Below, piece by piece: positions 1-10,307 of a stretch of 64,000 nucleotides of DNA. How positions within the stretch are numbered: the first letter of the stretch is position 1; each line of letters begins with the position of its first letter. Location: the NCBI GenBank assembly GCA_010015745.1, contig ML978175.1:248001-312000 (forward strand), given 5' to 3'. The position numbers and the translations under genes are program-made. The notes under the pieces are model-generated. The model ran no database searches, was not told the DNA's origin, and saw only the letters and a program-made list of their open reading frames with translations. The DNA comes from Setomelanomma holmii. Lineage: Eukaryota; Ascomycota; Dothideomycetes; Pleosporales; Phaeosphaeriaceae.

Positions 1-41
1 AGAAAAGCCAACATCTCCGCAGATATCCCATTTTGCCTTAG

Positions 42-416
42 GGTTCACAATACCTGACTCCAAAAGAAGCAGAAAGAAATTTTGAGGAGCAAGCAGTCGC
101 ATATCGCGAAGACTTCCAAGCATTCGGCGAGGCGCGGTTCCGAGAATCACCATATATTATCGAAAAGGGCCATGTAGAGAAGGACACTTTCCTTCCAAGC
201 AGAGGCAATCCATCGCACGACCTCATCACGAATACCAAACAACTTCACGCAGCATTCATTCGATCATTGTCGTTGCCATGCTTCGAGTTCATTCATCTAA
301 ATCCTCCTCAAGTGCTTACGCATCGTCGCAGGATACTCCATTTTCCTCGCCTATCCAATGCGCTCAAGTGTGTCCTTCACTCGATGGCCGCAGACATGAT
401 GCATAGCACGCAATAA
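42..416 (+). CDS. C-terminal exon of an unidentified protein (5' end outside window)
   Basis: An open frame of 124 codons runs from base 42 to a TAA at 414-416. The in-frame triplet just before it is TAG at 39-41, inside a pyrimidine-rich stretch that makes a good 3' splice site, so this reads as the last exon of a gene entering from the left. The encoded tail is hydrophilic and begins GSQYLTPKEAERNFEEQ; it includes an acidic/aromatic stretch (YREDFQAFGEARF) and ends in MMHSTQ. I recognise no domain. There is no internal start codon in the first two thirds, so it is invisible to an ATG-based ORF search. It is convergent with the next gene, with 237 bp between them. Confidence is moderate because only one exon is visible. 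Confidence 0.5.
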   Translation, partial: GSQYLTPKEAERNFEEQAVAYREDFQAFGEARFRESPYIIEKGHVEKDTFLPSRGNPSHDLITNTKQLHAAFIRSLSLPCFEFIHLNPPQVLTHRRRILHFPRLSNALKCVLHSMAADMMHSTQ

Positions 417-653
417 GGCCAAGGAGGCGCGTTGGCGCTCGGTGGAGCGAGTAGTTCAGGTCGCACGCCCATATCTACTTCAGTACAAACATCCAACCAG
501 ATGTGGACCCTTCAGACTTTTTTCATGTCCGGCGATCGTCCAACAACGCGGATCGAGCTGAAGTTTGGTGTGGAGACTCGGTGTGTACTACTAGGCTCCC
601 GTAGTGCTTTGATACCTAGGGGTTTGGGAACATCGGGCTCCGTCAAGCGATAT

Positions 654-1856
654 TTACCGCTTCGAGCGTGTCGCCCTGGTAGGTCTCGCCGGCGCTGCTC
701 TAGCTTCACTTGCTGCCGTAGGCGCATCGAACGACCTTGTGGCGCGTTTCTTCGTGGTCTTTGTACTCTCCTCGGCTTCGACCTCCTCGTCTGCCTTTCG
801 CTTCAGGGACGTTGTTGACTTTGCCTCCTTGGCCGTCCATGTCTTGCTCTTGACACCAGCAGGCTTGGCAGCATCCTCGGCCGCTTTCACACTACGATTC
901 GCCTCGGATGACGGTGGAGTAGGTGGCCGTTTGCTATCTCGAGCGACTTCTGGTGACCTGGGCCCATTCTTCGAGCCGTCTTTGTTGGCGTTTCGCTGTT
1001 GTGCAACCCATGATAGGAGATTCTCTTCCGTGTTTCCTTCATCCTCCTCGTCTTCCCCTTCTAGCATTGCTTCGGCCATCTCGCCCGCAATATCATCGCC
1101 AGCATCTTTGTCCGTAGCCATGCGCATAGCGAACTGTAGCAACTGTTGCGGGTCCATGCCAGCAAGGGGACCTCCGGCGGTTGCAAGCTGTTTCTGCAGC
1201 GCCGCCATCAGGGCATCTTGGCTTATTCCGAGGTCTCCTTCTTCGTCGTCGCCTTCTTCCACATCTTCGTCTGCTAGCGCTGCTTCGTCGATAACCTCTG
1301 AAGCTGGTGAGGGGAGCTCTGAAGCGGAGGCTACGTGTGCCTCATCAGGCAATGCGTTGGGAGACTGCTCGGGGGATGGGCCACGAGCCCAGGATGGCGT
1401 GTCTGCAAGCGTCTCTCGCCAATCCTTCAGCAACGCGTACGACTGCGCATTGTCCGCAAGCACCTTTTGTTTCGGCTGCCGCTGCTCCTGCGACATCCAG
1501 ACCACCGGCGCATGTGCTACGACTTCGGTATGAGGTGGTTCTGCGTCATCGTCCGTCGTCTTCCGCCTCTTTTTGCTGCGACTGCTCGGCGCCCCTCGTT
1601 TCCGCTTCGCACCGATTTTCAACTCCTTCGCACTCTGTGGTTGGAGGCTGGCATCGTCGTAGCCGTCCGAGGCGTACTCGAGGTCGTTGAAGTAGTCGAA
1701 GCGGTCCCAGTCTGGCTGCATATCCTCGTCGCCGTATGACGTGGGCGGAGGTGAAGCCACAGCATGCTCTGCCAGGTCGTCTGCTGCCATGTATTCATCC
1801 TCGACGTAGAACCATTCGTCGCCGTAGTCGGAGTAGTCGTCGCCGTAGTCGCTCAT
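654..1856 (-). CDS. Hypothetical acidic, probably nuclear protein (400 aa)
   Basis: Single-exon gene of 400 codons, with its start at the right end. The N-terminus is rich in Asp, Glu and Tyr (MSDYGDDYSDYGDEW). Residues 82-99 contain basic clusters (GAKRKRG and SKKRRK) that look like a bipartite nuclear localisation signal. Residues about 193-277 alternate acidic runs with a helical glutamine-rich segment (ALMAALQKQL, QQLLQFAMRMA). The C-terminus is basic and repetitive (RAT/TRATRSKR). The composition suggests a nuclear or chromatin-associated protein of fungal type, but no named domain can be assigned. It is divergent from mccA, with 585 bp between the start codons. The long open frame and coherent composition make it a real gene; its function is unknown. 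Confidence 0.75.
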   Translation of the reverse strand: MSDYGDDYSDYGDEWFYVEDEYMAADDLAEHAVASPPPTSYGDEDMQPDWDRFDYFNDLEYASDGYDDASLQPQSAKELKIGAKRKRGAPSSRSKKRRKTTDDDAEPPHTEVVAHAPVVWMSQEQRQPKQKVLADNAQSYALLKDWRETLADTPSWARGPSPEQSPNALPDEAHVASASELPSPASEVIDEAALADEDVEEGDDEEGDLGISQDALMAALQKQLATAGGPLAGMDPQQLLQFAMRMATDKDAGDDIAGEMAEAMLEGEDEEDEGNTEENLLSWVAQQRNANKDGSKNGPRSPEVARDSKRPPTPPSSEANRSVKAAEDAAKPAGVKSKTWTAKEAKSTTSLKRKADEEVEAEESTKTTKKRATRSFDAPTAASEARAAPARPTRATRSKR

Positions 1857-2441
1857 GATGGGCGATCGTTCGTTCCGGATTCGTGCATGCGGTATTCGCG
1901 GTCGAGGTCAGTGTCAAAGACAAGGAGCAAGCTGGCGCGGCGCAGAGAGGTGGTGGTCAATGCGAGAAGTGGCCAGTCATAACACCGATGACGTTGTATC
2001 GTGAAGTAAACCCAAACGGTTGCTGAGTGTTGTTGTTGGAGTGCGAGAAGGTGCAGCAATGTACGCGTAGGGGGAAGGAAGCCTACAGCTGACGCGGAAT
2101 GTAGGTGCTCACGCTGTGCATGAGTTGATATGGCCTGATACACGGTCGCGGGGTAAAGTGAATCGGCGTCCACGCATCTGTGAGACGCGCCGTGTGATCA
2201 AACACGTCCTTCGCCTCGTGAATTGCATGCGCTTCGCGACTCGACCATGTTTGCTGCTGTAAACACGTTCGCGCCTTCCCCGCGCGATGGCCAATGACAT
2301 AGTTGGCTTGTCCTGCGGCTTCCCGCGGCTTAGAGACCGCCGAGGCACCTCACATTTCCCCAGATTTCACTTCCCACACAATATATCCTCTCGTAGCTTT
2401 CAAATTGATCCCGTGTGCCCTCTCTCGACCCAGCTGTGATC
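1857..2441. promoter_or_regulatory. Divergent intergenic region
   Basis: 585 bp separate the start codons of the acidic nuclear protein (left, minus) and mccA (right, plus), so both promoters must lie here. A short A/T stretch (cacaatatatcc, near 2376-2387) about 60 bp before the mccA start is the only TATA-like element I see. No conserved ORF is present. Confidence 0.45.
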
Positions 2442-4723
2442 ATGCGTGCCTTCAGGAAGTCGACTCATCTCTCCCGCCAGTTGCTCGCTACCAGTGGCTT
2501 GCGCTACAGCTCTACTGCAGCGCAAACAACCAAGTCACTCACATCCGTACTCATAGCGAATCGTGGAGAAATTGCACTGTGAGACCATGGTCTTGATTGC
2601 TTGACGTGAGAACTAACATTGCACTAGACGAGTCGGTCGAACAGCCGCAGAGTACGGCATCCGGACTACCACACTCTATACAGACCCAGACGCACGATCC
2701 CAGCATGCCGTGAGCTCCCCATATGCCATCAACCTCGGCGACCCATCAGCATATCTTGATGGAGATAGGATAATACAGATTGCGAAAGAGCAAGGGTGCC
2801 AGGGCATACATCCAGGCTATGGCTTTGTAAGGACAATTCCAAGATTTGGTATTATGGGACCAAGATTGACCTAAATCCAGTTGAGCGAGAACCCAGTCTT
2901 CGCAAAAAGATGTACAGAAGCCGGGCTGACCTTCATCGGCCCACCATGGCAGGCAATCGAGTCTATGGGAAGCAAGAGGTAGGACAGCACTATGCTGCAC
3001 CAAGCAAAATCAGGAATTGACACGAGACAGCGAGTCCAAGGACATCATGACCAAGGCTGGCGTACCATGTATACCTGGCTACCATGGCACCGAACAAGAT
3101 CCAGAATATCTCAAGACCGAGGCAGCAAAGATTGGCTATCCTGTACTCTTGAAAGCCGTCAAGGGTGGAGGTGGCAAGGGTATGCGCATTGTTAATACCG
3201 AGCACGAATTCTTCGATCAGCTCGCTTCAGCCAAGTCGGAAGCTCGAAACTCTTTTGGCGACGAAGTCATGCTTGTTGAGAAGTACATCACTACCCCACG
3301 ACACATTGAAGTACAAGTGTTCGCTGACAAGCACGGCAATTGCGTTGCGCTTGGCGAGCGAGACTGCAGTATTCAGCGGAGACATCAGAAGATCTTAGAA
3401 GAATCACCGGCTCCACATCTGAAGGAAGACATTCGACAAGACATCTGGGAGAAGGCACGACAAGCTGCCCTCGCAGTGGGTTATGAAGGCGCTGGCACTG
3501 TGGAATTCATCTTCGACAACGACACCGGCGAGTTCTTCTTCATGGAGATGAACACGCGCCTGCAAGTCGAACATCCGGTCACTGAGATGGTCACCGGTGA
3601 AGATCTTGTCCGATGGCAGCTCATCGTAGCTGAAGGCGGACGGCTGCCACTGACCCAGGAACAAATCGAACAGCGTATCGCTGAGCGCGGCCATGCCATT
3701 GAAGCCCGCATATATGCAGAGAACCCAGACATGAACTTCATACCAGACTCTGGTCTGCTTCTACATCTCCGCACACCCACACCCACTCCAACAGTGCGCA
3801 TAGACTCAGGCTTCATCGCTGGCGACGAAGTCTCGTCACATTACGACCCCATGATTTCGAAGCTCATCGTCCAAGGTCCGACGAGAGACGCAGCAATTCA
3901 GAAACTGAAATCTGCCTTGGAAGAGTACGAAGTCGCAGGACCTATCACCAACATCGAATTCATCAAGCGTATGTGCGTGAGCTCAGACTTTGTCGCTGGA
4001 GACGTCGAGACTGGCTACATCCAGAAACATCACGCAGAGCTCTTCACACCTCAGCCTCCAGCACCCGAAGTGTACGCTCAAGCCGCCCTCGGCCTCGGCC
4101 TCCAAGAAATCTCCTCCGCACACGGCAACCCATTCTCCGGCCCACCCGTAACAGCCATCGGCTTCGGCTCCGGCACCAATTTTCAACAACGAGACTTCAA
4201 CCTCGTCGGGACTCCCGCCGACGGCAAAGGCGAACCGACAACCACACTAGTTACCCTCCGCCAAACCGCCCCCGCACAATTCGACATCACCGTATCAGGA
4301 AAAACATACGAGAACGTAACATCCACATTCTCCCCAACTACAAACACACTAACATCCTTCTTCCCGCACACGCGCCTAAACACAACCTTCATCTGCTACT
4401 CCGACCGCCTCACCCTCTTCCAATCCGGCCGCCAATACCGCCTCCAGCTCGCCATGCCCGAGTGGACCAAGAAAGCGCTCGGCGTCAAGGAGATGAAGAA
4501 CTCGGTCCTGGCGCCTATGCCGTGTAAGGTCCTGCGCGTGGAGGTGCACGAGGGCGAGGAAGTCAAGATGGGTCAGGCGTTGGTGGTAATTGAGAGTATG
4601 AAGATGGAGACTGTGATAAGGAGTCCGGTGGATGGCGTGGTGAAGAGAGTGGTGCATGGGAAGGGGGATTTGTGTAAGGCTGGGACGGAGTTGGTGGAGT
4701 TTGAGGAGAAGGAAGAGTTGTAG
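2442..4723 (+). CDS. mccA: 3-methylcrotonyl-CoA carboxylase, alpha (biotin-containing) subunit
   Basis: Mitochondrial enzyme of leucine catabolism. The alpha subunit carboxylates its own biotin with ATP and bicarbonate and, with the beta subunit, converts 3-methylcrotonyl-CoA to 3-methylglutaconyl-CoA. Proposed exons are 2442-2578, 2628-2826, 2881-2978 and 3031-4723, with introns of 49, 54 and 52 bp, giving 708 aa, the usual length. The N-terminus ([15 protein letters not shown]...) is basic and Ser/Thr-rich, a mitochondrial targeting peptide. It is followed by the biotin carboxylase start ([14 protein letters not shown]), the ATP-grasp glycine loop ([13 protein letters not shown]), the [14 protein letters not shown] motif, the biotin carboxylase C-terminal domain and a C-terminal biotinyl domain. 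The biotinyl lysine is in ESMKME, about residue 669. ESMKM rather than AMKM, together with the length, favours MCC alpha over propionyl-CoA or pyruvate carboxylase. The beta-subunit gene, often clustered with it in Aspergillus, is not in this window. Confidence 0.93.
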
Positions 4724-4971
4724 TGGTAGTATAACATGAGGGTACTGGCGTTTATGGGGAAAAGTAGGCATTGTGACTTTGAGCTTGCAGCGTATGTAAA
4801 TGTCTTTTTGATTCATGTATCGTTTGACCTGAGCACTATCCGGCACCAACTATGTGTTCGAGAGAGTGCACTTGTATCTGCTTTTGGGATCAACACCTCT
4901 GCGTCCCCTCGATCATGACTTGCTCAGGTCCTCAGCCTCTCAGAAGGCTGAGTGTGCTGCTTGTGTGGGAT

Positions 4972-5979
4972 TCACTGAGCGTCCCAATTTATCTTGCTCC
5001 ACGAATCCCAGAACTTCGTGTCCGCATATTTCCTGCCATCGTGGAATCCAGCCCAGAAGTCATCATCCTCTTCATCCATCGTCTGCTGCAGCGTGTCTAA
5101 GTACCAGTGACGATCGTCCAGGCAGACACACTTCTCAGGCGAGTGACGCTGACTGAGCACAGCCCATGTAAAGAGCACTCCAGCGTTGGCACCAGCGTCA
5201 TATTCGCTATCCGAATGCTCCCAGTCGATCAATGAGGTTGCTTGCTCTGTAGAAATCCTGGCTGCTTCATGCGCCTTCTCGGAATCTGCGAAACGTTTGG
5301 CGTCGTACCAGCCTTTATAATAGTCGTGACGCCGGAGAAGCTGAATGTGCTTAGTGTCAATCAGGCCTGCTGTGAGTACTGGGAAATAGTATTTGTCGAA
5401 TTTTGAGTGATATTTCACTCTAAATGTGTCGGCCGTACCAGGACATTTCCAAACGCACACGAACAAGGGTAGTTTAGCCGTGTCCAATGGAACGCAGGTC
5501 GAGTCGCTGTTCTTGTTCTTTGTCGCATCTGCTGTGTCCTCCAAACCGGCGGCTCTATCGTCCACCTCTTTCCGCTTCACCAGCAGTTGTTCCTCCTTTT
5601 CTTCCAGCCTAGCCTCTTTCTCATGCAACTCCCGCGCCTTCTTTGCCAACTCTTGTCCCTTTTTGTAGGTCTGCTCGAATACGATCCTTTGTGCGTCCTC
5701 GCGCTTGCGACACATGCTCAGCTCCATGACGAGATCGCCGACACGCTGATCGTACTTGCGCTGCATGTCGGCAATGCGCCGGTCCATCTCCTTGTGGACT
5801 TCGGCGATGCGGCGCTGCTGATCGCACTGAATCGCATGGCTGGTTAGCAATTGTTGCAGCAATGCTTCGTTGTTCGTAGGAGAGGTCGCAACTCCGCTTG
5901 ACGGGGATTTTGTGTCGATCGATGTTGTGTCCGAGCATGGGGCCCATGGCATCGACGTGTAATCCTGCGAGGTGGTCAT
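4972..5979 (-). CDS. Hypothetical coiled-coil protein, intact member of a tandem pair (335 aa)
   Basis: Single-exon protein of 335 aa. Residues about 35-150 are a charged, heptad-like helix (for example QQRRIAEVHKEMDRRIADM and KEARLEEKEEQLLVKRKEV), a likely coiled coil. The C-terminal half is a compact domain rich in aromatic residues: it holds IQLLRRHDYYKGWYDA, NAGVLFTWAVLSQRH, CLDDRHWYLDTL and DDFWAGFHDGRKYAD. No known family is recognised. The same domain order and the same landmark motifs recur in the broken copy immediately upstream (6263-7429), so this pair arose by tandem duplication in the same orientation. The start is supported by the match of its first residues (MTTSQDYTSMPWA) to the start of the broken copy. 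It is probably a lineage-specific family. Confidence 0.75.
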   Translation of the reverse strand: MTTSQDYTSMPWAPCSDTTSIDTKSPSSGVATSPTNNEALLQQLLTSHAIQCDQQRRIAEVHKEMDRRIADMQRKYDQRVGDLVMELSMCRKREDAQRIVFEQTYKKGQELAKKARELHEKEARLEEKEEQLLVKRKEVDDRAAGLEDTADATKNKNSDSTCVPLDTAKLPLFVCVWKCPGTADTFRVKYHSKFDKYYFPVLTAGLIDTKHIQLLRRHDYYKGWYDAKRFADSEKAHEAARISTEQATSLIDWEHSDSEYDAGANAGVLFTWAVLSQRHSPEKCVCLDDRHWYLDTLQQTMDEEDDDFWAGFHDGRKYADTKFWDSWSKINWDAQ

Positions 5980-6262
5980 ACTGGTCGCAAAAAGCTGAAG
6001 ATTGTTGTTTACGAATGCGGAGTGTCGACACGTCTGCCAGATTGTTTTTCAATAGTATTGCGGACTCGGTACCGGTGAATGGATTGTCCGTTTGCGATAA
6101 ATGATTCGTGGAAGGTGAAAGTGAAGGTGAAAAGCAAAGGTAGGACAAGATTACTGGATTCATCGTTGAGGTTTCGAAGCAGTCGCGTCGATCTGTATGG
6201 CTAATATCGAAACATCTTCTCTCAGTGACAATGGTGTAGAGCGAGGCACTTCGGCCTGAGCT

Positions 6263-7429
6263 TCACGGTGCCGATTTCCCATATCGATTGTCTTGATCTC
6301 CTTCGCCGCTGGCAACACTAGCCTGTTCCTCAGCCAAATAGGAAACGAAGAACTTTTCCGCATATTCTACACCGTTCGCAAAACCGACCCAAAACTCATC
6401 ATGTTTATCGTAGCCTTCCGGGAACAGCAGGTCCATGATCCAAGATCGATCGTCTAGACGTGTGCTCCACTCCGGTTTGTGTTCTTGGCACAATGCTACG
6501 AAGGCGAACAAAATGCCGGCATTAGCTCCTGCATTTGGAGGACTCGTGGCCAAGTTGGTACCATTAGCATCTCGACTTCTCGTCTCTTTGCCGCTTCGCT
6601 TCTTGTGCATCATCATCAAGCAGTCATACCAACCTTCGTAGTAATCATGGCGACGCAAGAGCTGGATGTCAAAGTAGTCCGCCACGACGAAGGCCGGTTC
6701 TGAGAATTCAGCATCCTCAAGCTTTCAGTGATCAATCGTGAACATGTCGCGACTCTTCCCCATTGCGTGAATCGAGATGAATCTTCCCTGTCGGAGAAAT
6801 CGAAGGAAGTATACACCATGTGAGCGGTCTTCAGAAGCTGCAGTAGCATTGAGGTTCGAGGTGCCATCGAGCGCGTCTTCCGGGCCTTCATTTTCGGATG
6901 CAATGTTGCTCTCCTTTCTCACTATAGCCCTAGTCGCGACCTTGGCCTCCGTGATCTCAAGCTCTTTCCACTTCGCAAGCTTGTTCTTTTCCCACTGCAA
7001 CTCTCCCCAGCCAATCTCAAGACGCAAACTCTCCTTCTCCTGCACTCGTGCCTGCGCCTTGAGGTTGGCCTCTTTGTCGTAAGCCGCCGTCAAGTTTGCT
7101 GCGACGGCACCCTCACGCTTATGAGCCTGCGACAGCTCATCTTCCAAGCTGCGGACACGGCTCAGTGGGTCTTGTTGATAGTTGTGCCATTCTTGGAGCT
7201 GCCGAATGAGGGCCTCTGTCTTTGCTTCCGATTAAAGAGGCCGCGATGCTGCAGAACGAATCAGCGAATGCCTGAATGCGCTGGCGAGGGCTGCTCTACG
7301 GTCCTCAACTTCTGCGCCACTCACTTCACCAGGACAAGCGCTGTCAGAGCCGTCGCTTTGCTCGTCGCCGTGACCAAGTACGCATCGCTTGGCCCATGGG
7401 GAAGGGATGTAGTCGAGCGGTGCAACCAT
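6263..7429 (-). pseudogene. Broken tandem paralogue of the coiled-coil gene at 4972-5979
   Basis: One reading frame spans the whole interval and is interrupted only by two nonsense codons, a TAA at 7232-7234 and a TGA at 6725-6727. Three open segments in that frame align in order with the intact neighbour: the start (MVAPLDYIPSPWA against MTTSQDYTSMPWA), the coiled coil, and the C-terminal domain (IQLLRRHDYYEGWYD, NAGILFAFVALCQEH, RLDDRSWIMDLL, DEFWVGFANGVEYAE). The TGA falls inside the conserved block, at a place where the intact copy has Ser. Neither stop is flanked by a convincing GT...AG pair, so introns are unlikely. No frameshift is needed over about 1.17 kb, so inactivation looks recent. 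Readthrough or a shorter C-terminal product from 6685 cannot be excluded. Confidence 0.72.
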
Positions 7430-10307
7430 CTTGCAGGCGCGAGTTCGTATGGTGTGTGGTCGAGGAGATCCGCGCAGAGAACACGAGAACGTGTTTGTGT
7501 CGTCGCTAGAGTCGGCACTTCAATTTTCCGAGTGACGTGACGTGTTGTTATAAGTGAAAGTGAAAGGGAAGGAGCGGTGGAACGCAAACAGCATCTGCGT
7601 AAGTGCTCTACTCGAATGGCAACACATCAAAGGTCTCCAGGCCCTGTCGACCGCCGACTGAGATGTGATAGGGTTATGAAAGCGATACGTAGAGTTTGTT
7701 CGTGACCCGGATTCACCGCTCATAGAAGAGGCGCGTCGACCAAGGCTAGCATGGACGTAAAGGAAACAATCTGCTCGTGCCTTCTCATGCTGCAGTCGGC
7801 TTGATATTTGGAAGTATACGCACTCGACTACAATAGAAATAGACAGGTCACTCTTCATTGCATCGTCAGACAAAAATTTGGAAGAAATGCTGCTGCGTTG
7901 ACTTTCAACACATTGCCCAAATGCCAGCATGAGAGTCGAAGGATCTTATCTTGTACATTAGGCGATCTCAGTACAGGGAAAGAGGTTTTGGCTCCCGAGC
8001 ACCAGGTTGCTACCTCTGAGCGTCCTAACATTCTGCTCGAACAATACCCGGGAAGGACAGCCTGAGTCGAAGTGTCGCATACGGACGTGTAATCAAGATG
8101 GATGCGCGCTGTGCATGGTGCTCGTCCGAATGTCGTGACTATCCCCGCACCTGCCTCGACAGTCTTCAAGACCAAAATGAACGTTTTAGACTGTGCAAAT
8201 GACCTCACAGAGGCAGAAATTGAAAGAGAAGCATATGAACGCATGACAAGTACGTTTGAGGCTTGAACACATACCCATCTCTTACGACTGAGCTGTGACG
8301 CGATGATTGCTTCCTGCTCACCAACGTCTTCGAGGCTGATCATGCCTCTCAATCATCCGACTCTTCACGCGCTTAATCCGCTTCATCACCTCACTTGCAC
8401 TGCAACGAAGCATAACCAATCACAATGGGCCAGTAGCGCAACAGCTACTTACCGTGTCCATCACGGTTTCGCGGCTCAACCCTCGGCCAAAACGACCAGT
8501 TCGGCGTCCGTTCCACAAGCCTACCCCAGCCCCTCCCACCCACGCTTCCCTGCCTGTCGTTCAGGAACCAGAAACCGACTCCACAACGCGCAAGAAAACC
8601 TTGCACAACGACTTCCACAAAACCTAGCCATCAAGAGTCCAGCCCATGACGGCGCCGTCTCAATTCCCCGCGCACCACGCGGAACATACTCCGCGCGTGC
8701 ATGTACGCTCTTTACGTGCGTGGCTGGATGGTCTTCACCGACCATAGACAAGACAAGAATGACAAGCGATCGTTACAAGCTCCGAATCCTTGTCTTTCTA
8801 GCCGTTGCTTCCTTGCTTTTCTAACGTCTTTGCCGACACGGGCTGCTATGAACTCTATTTTGTGGCGTTTGAGGTGCGGGGTCTCCTACACTCAGTTCAT
8901 ACTCAGCCATTGGACTTTGCGAGTTTTCAAGAGCGCGGAAGTAAGCGGCGTAATTGTCTTTGCGTGAGTGAATTCGGTTCAAGATGGGTGTGTGCGAATT
9001 GAGGTGATTAAGGCTTTGGAAAAGCCAATGAGAGCTGGGCTGTAGGGTATCGTTTAGTGGACTCGTCTCGATTGCCCAAAAGATGGAGTGAGATGAGATG
9101 ACATGGCAAGTCCCGTTCAAGCGGATGCGCGGATGCGATGTGTTCCAGTCCATTTCCCCCTCCCAGTGGTCTTCACTTGTGCACATGGCATAGTTTCCGA
9201 TACCTCACCCTCGTCCAAGACCCGCACTCTCGCCTTGCTTCCGTCGCACAACATGCCCCCCCTCCCCGAGCTCTTCCCATGCATATCTTCTGCCAAATCT
9301 TCCAGGTAAATCCCACCGCCTGTTTGTCCGCCGCAATCTGTGCCGGTATGTATGTAAGATGTCGCCTCGTCGTGCCTCGAACACATCCATGTAATCTGCC
9401 ACGCGAGGCAAGCATGCCCTGGCCTGTCACTTGTCGTGATTCTCCGCAAAAGGTCAGGGTGGCCTTGTGTTCAGCTACGGAATGCCCGACGTCCATGGAC
9501 GGGAAACTCATGAGCTGTGCCGTTGTGTGCTGGATGATTGGATGGCGATGGCGTGCAGATTGAAGGTGAGTCGTGTGAAGGATTAGAGAATGCGACCCTC
9601 TCAAGGTTGGGGTAGGTGCCCCGAGATGGCGATAGATCGAGTTAGCGTATATTATAACGTGCAGATTGGTATACAAGCGATGGAATGGGAAGAACTGCAA
9701 AGAGCCTCAGAATTGAAGTTGTAGTCTATTATTTTATATGTATATTCGACTGATAAGACCAGCCAGGTACCAGATAATGCACAGAACAGAATAAACGCAA
9801 ATGAAAGACAGATCCGAAGACACGATCATGACCGAAACAAATCCATCTTGTCCCATGCCAATTCTAAGCTTTTCCATGCAGGAGTGCCGCCAGTGCCTAT
9901 ACAATGCCCATCATGAATCGTCATGTCCATACATATACTAAGAACGCGACCAGTGTTACAAAGGAGAGGCGGCATAGAGCAGACATAGGCACAAAGGCCG
10001 CAAGAGATCATGACTTGCGACCTGGATATCGAATGCCACGAGCGAAAGGCTCGCCCAGATGTCGTTGCAGGAAAGCGGAAGTGAGAAACATTGACGACGT
10101 TGGCCTGAAACCCAAGGCAACATCATGCTGAAACATGGTTGTGGGCAACATGGGTTGGTTGTAGGATCAGGATCCATATACCGCAACCGAAACGGTAAGA
10201 ACCCCGGTCGTTCGTAGGGGTGGACACCCTGTAACGCCGGCAAAACGGGAATCAGCAACGGTCATCCGCGACCAGGGCATTGATTCGAGCATTGAGGGCG
10301 GGACTTC
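7430..10307. other. Gene-free interval, 2.9 kb
   Basis: I see no supportable gene here. The open frames in it (the longest about 175 codons) overlap one another on both strands, lack recognisable domains and have no splice-linked continuation. The right part should contain the 3' untranslated region and terminator of the regulator gene at 10308-13800. No tRNA, long repeat or transposon signature is evident. Confidence 0.4.

Noticed and set aside
5621..6163. 180-codon minus-strand frame overlapping the intact coiled-coil gene
   Set aside because: It lies in another phase over the first exon of the conserved gene, and its sequence is Arg/His-rich without features; it is a shadow.
6263..7429. 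Repeat-induced point mutation as the cause of the two stops
   Set aside because: TAA could come from CAA, but the TGA site matches Ser in the paralogue and the copy is not A/T-enriched, so RIP is not supported.
8303..8824. 173-codon plus-strand frame in the 7.4-10.3 kb gap
   Set aside because: No domain, unusual Ser/Pro/His composition and competing frames on both strands; no splice-linked continuation found.
9173..9700. 175-codon minus-strand frame
   Set aside because: Overlaps equally long frames on the plus strand (9138-9563) and other phases; nothing favours it.
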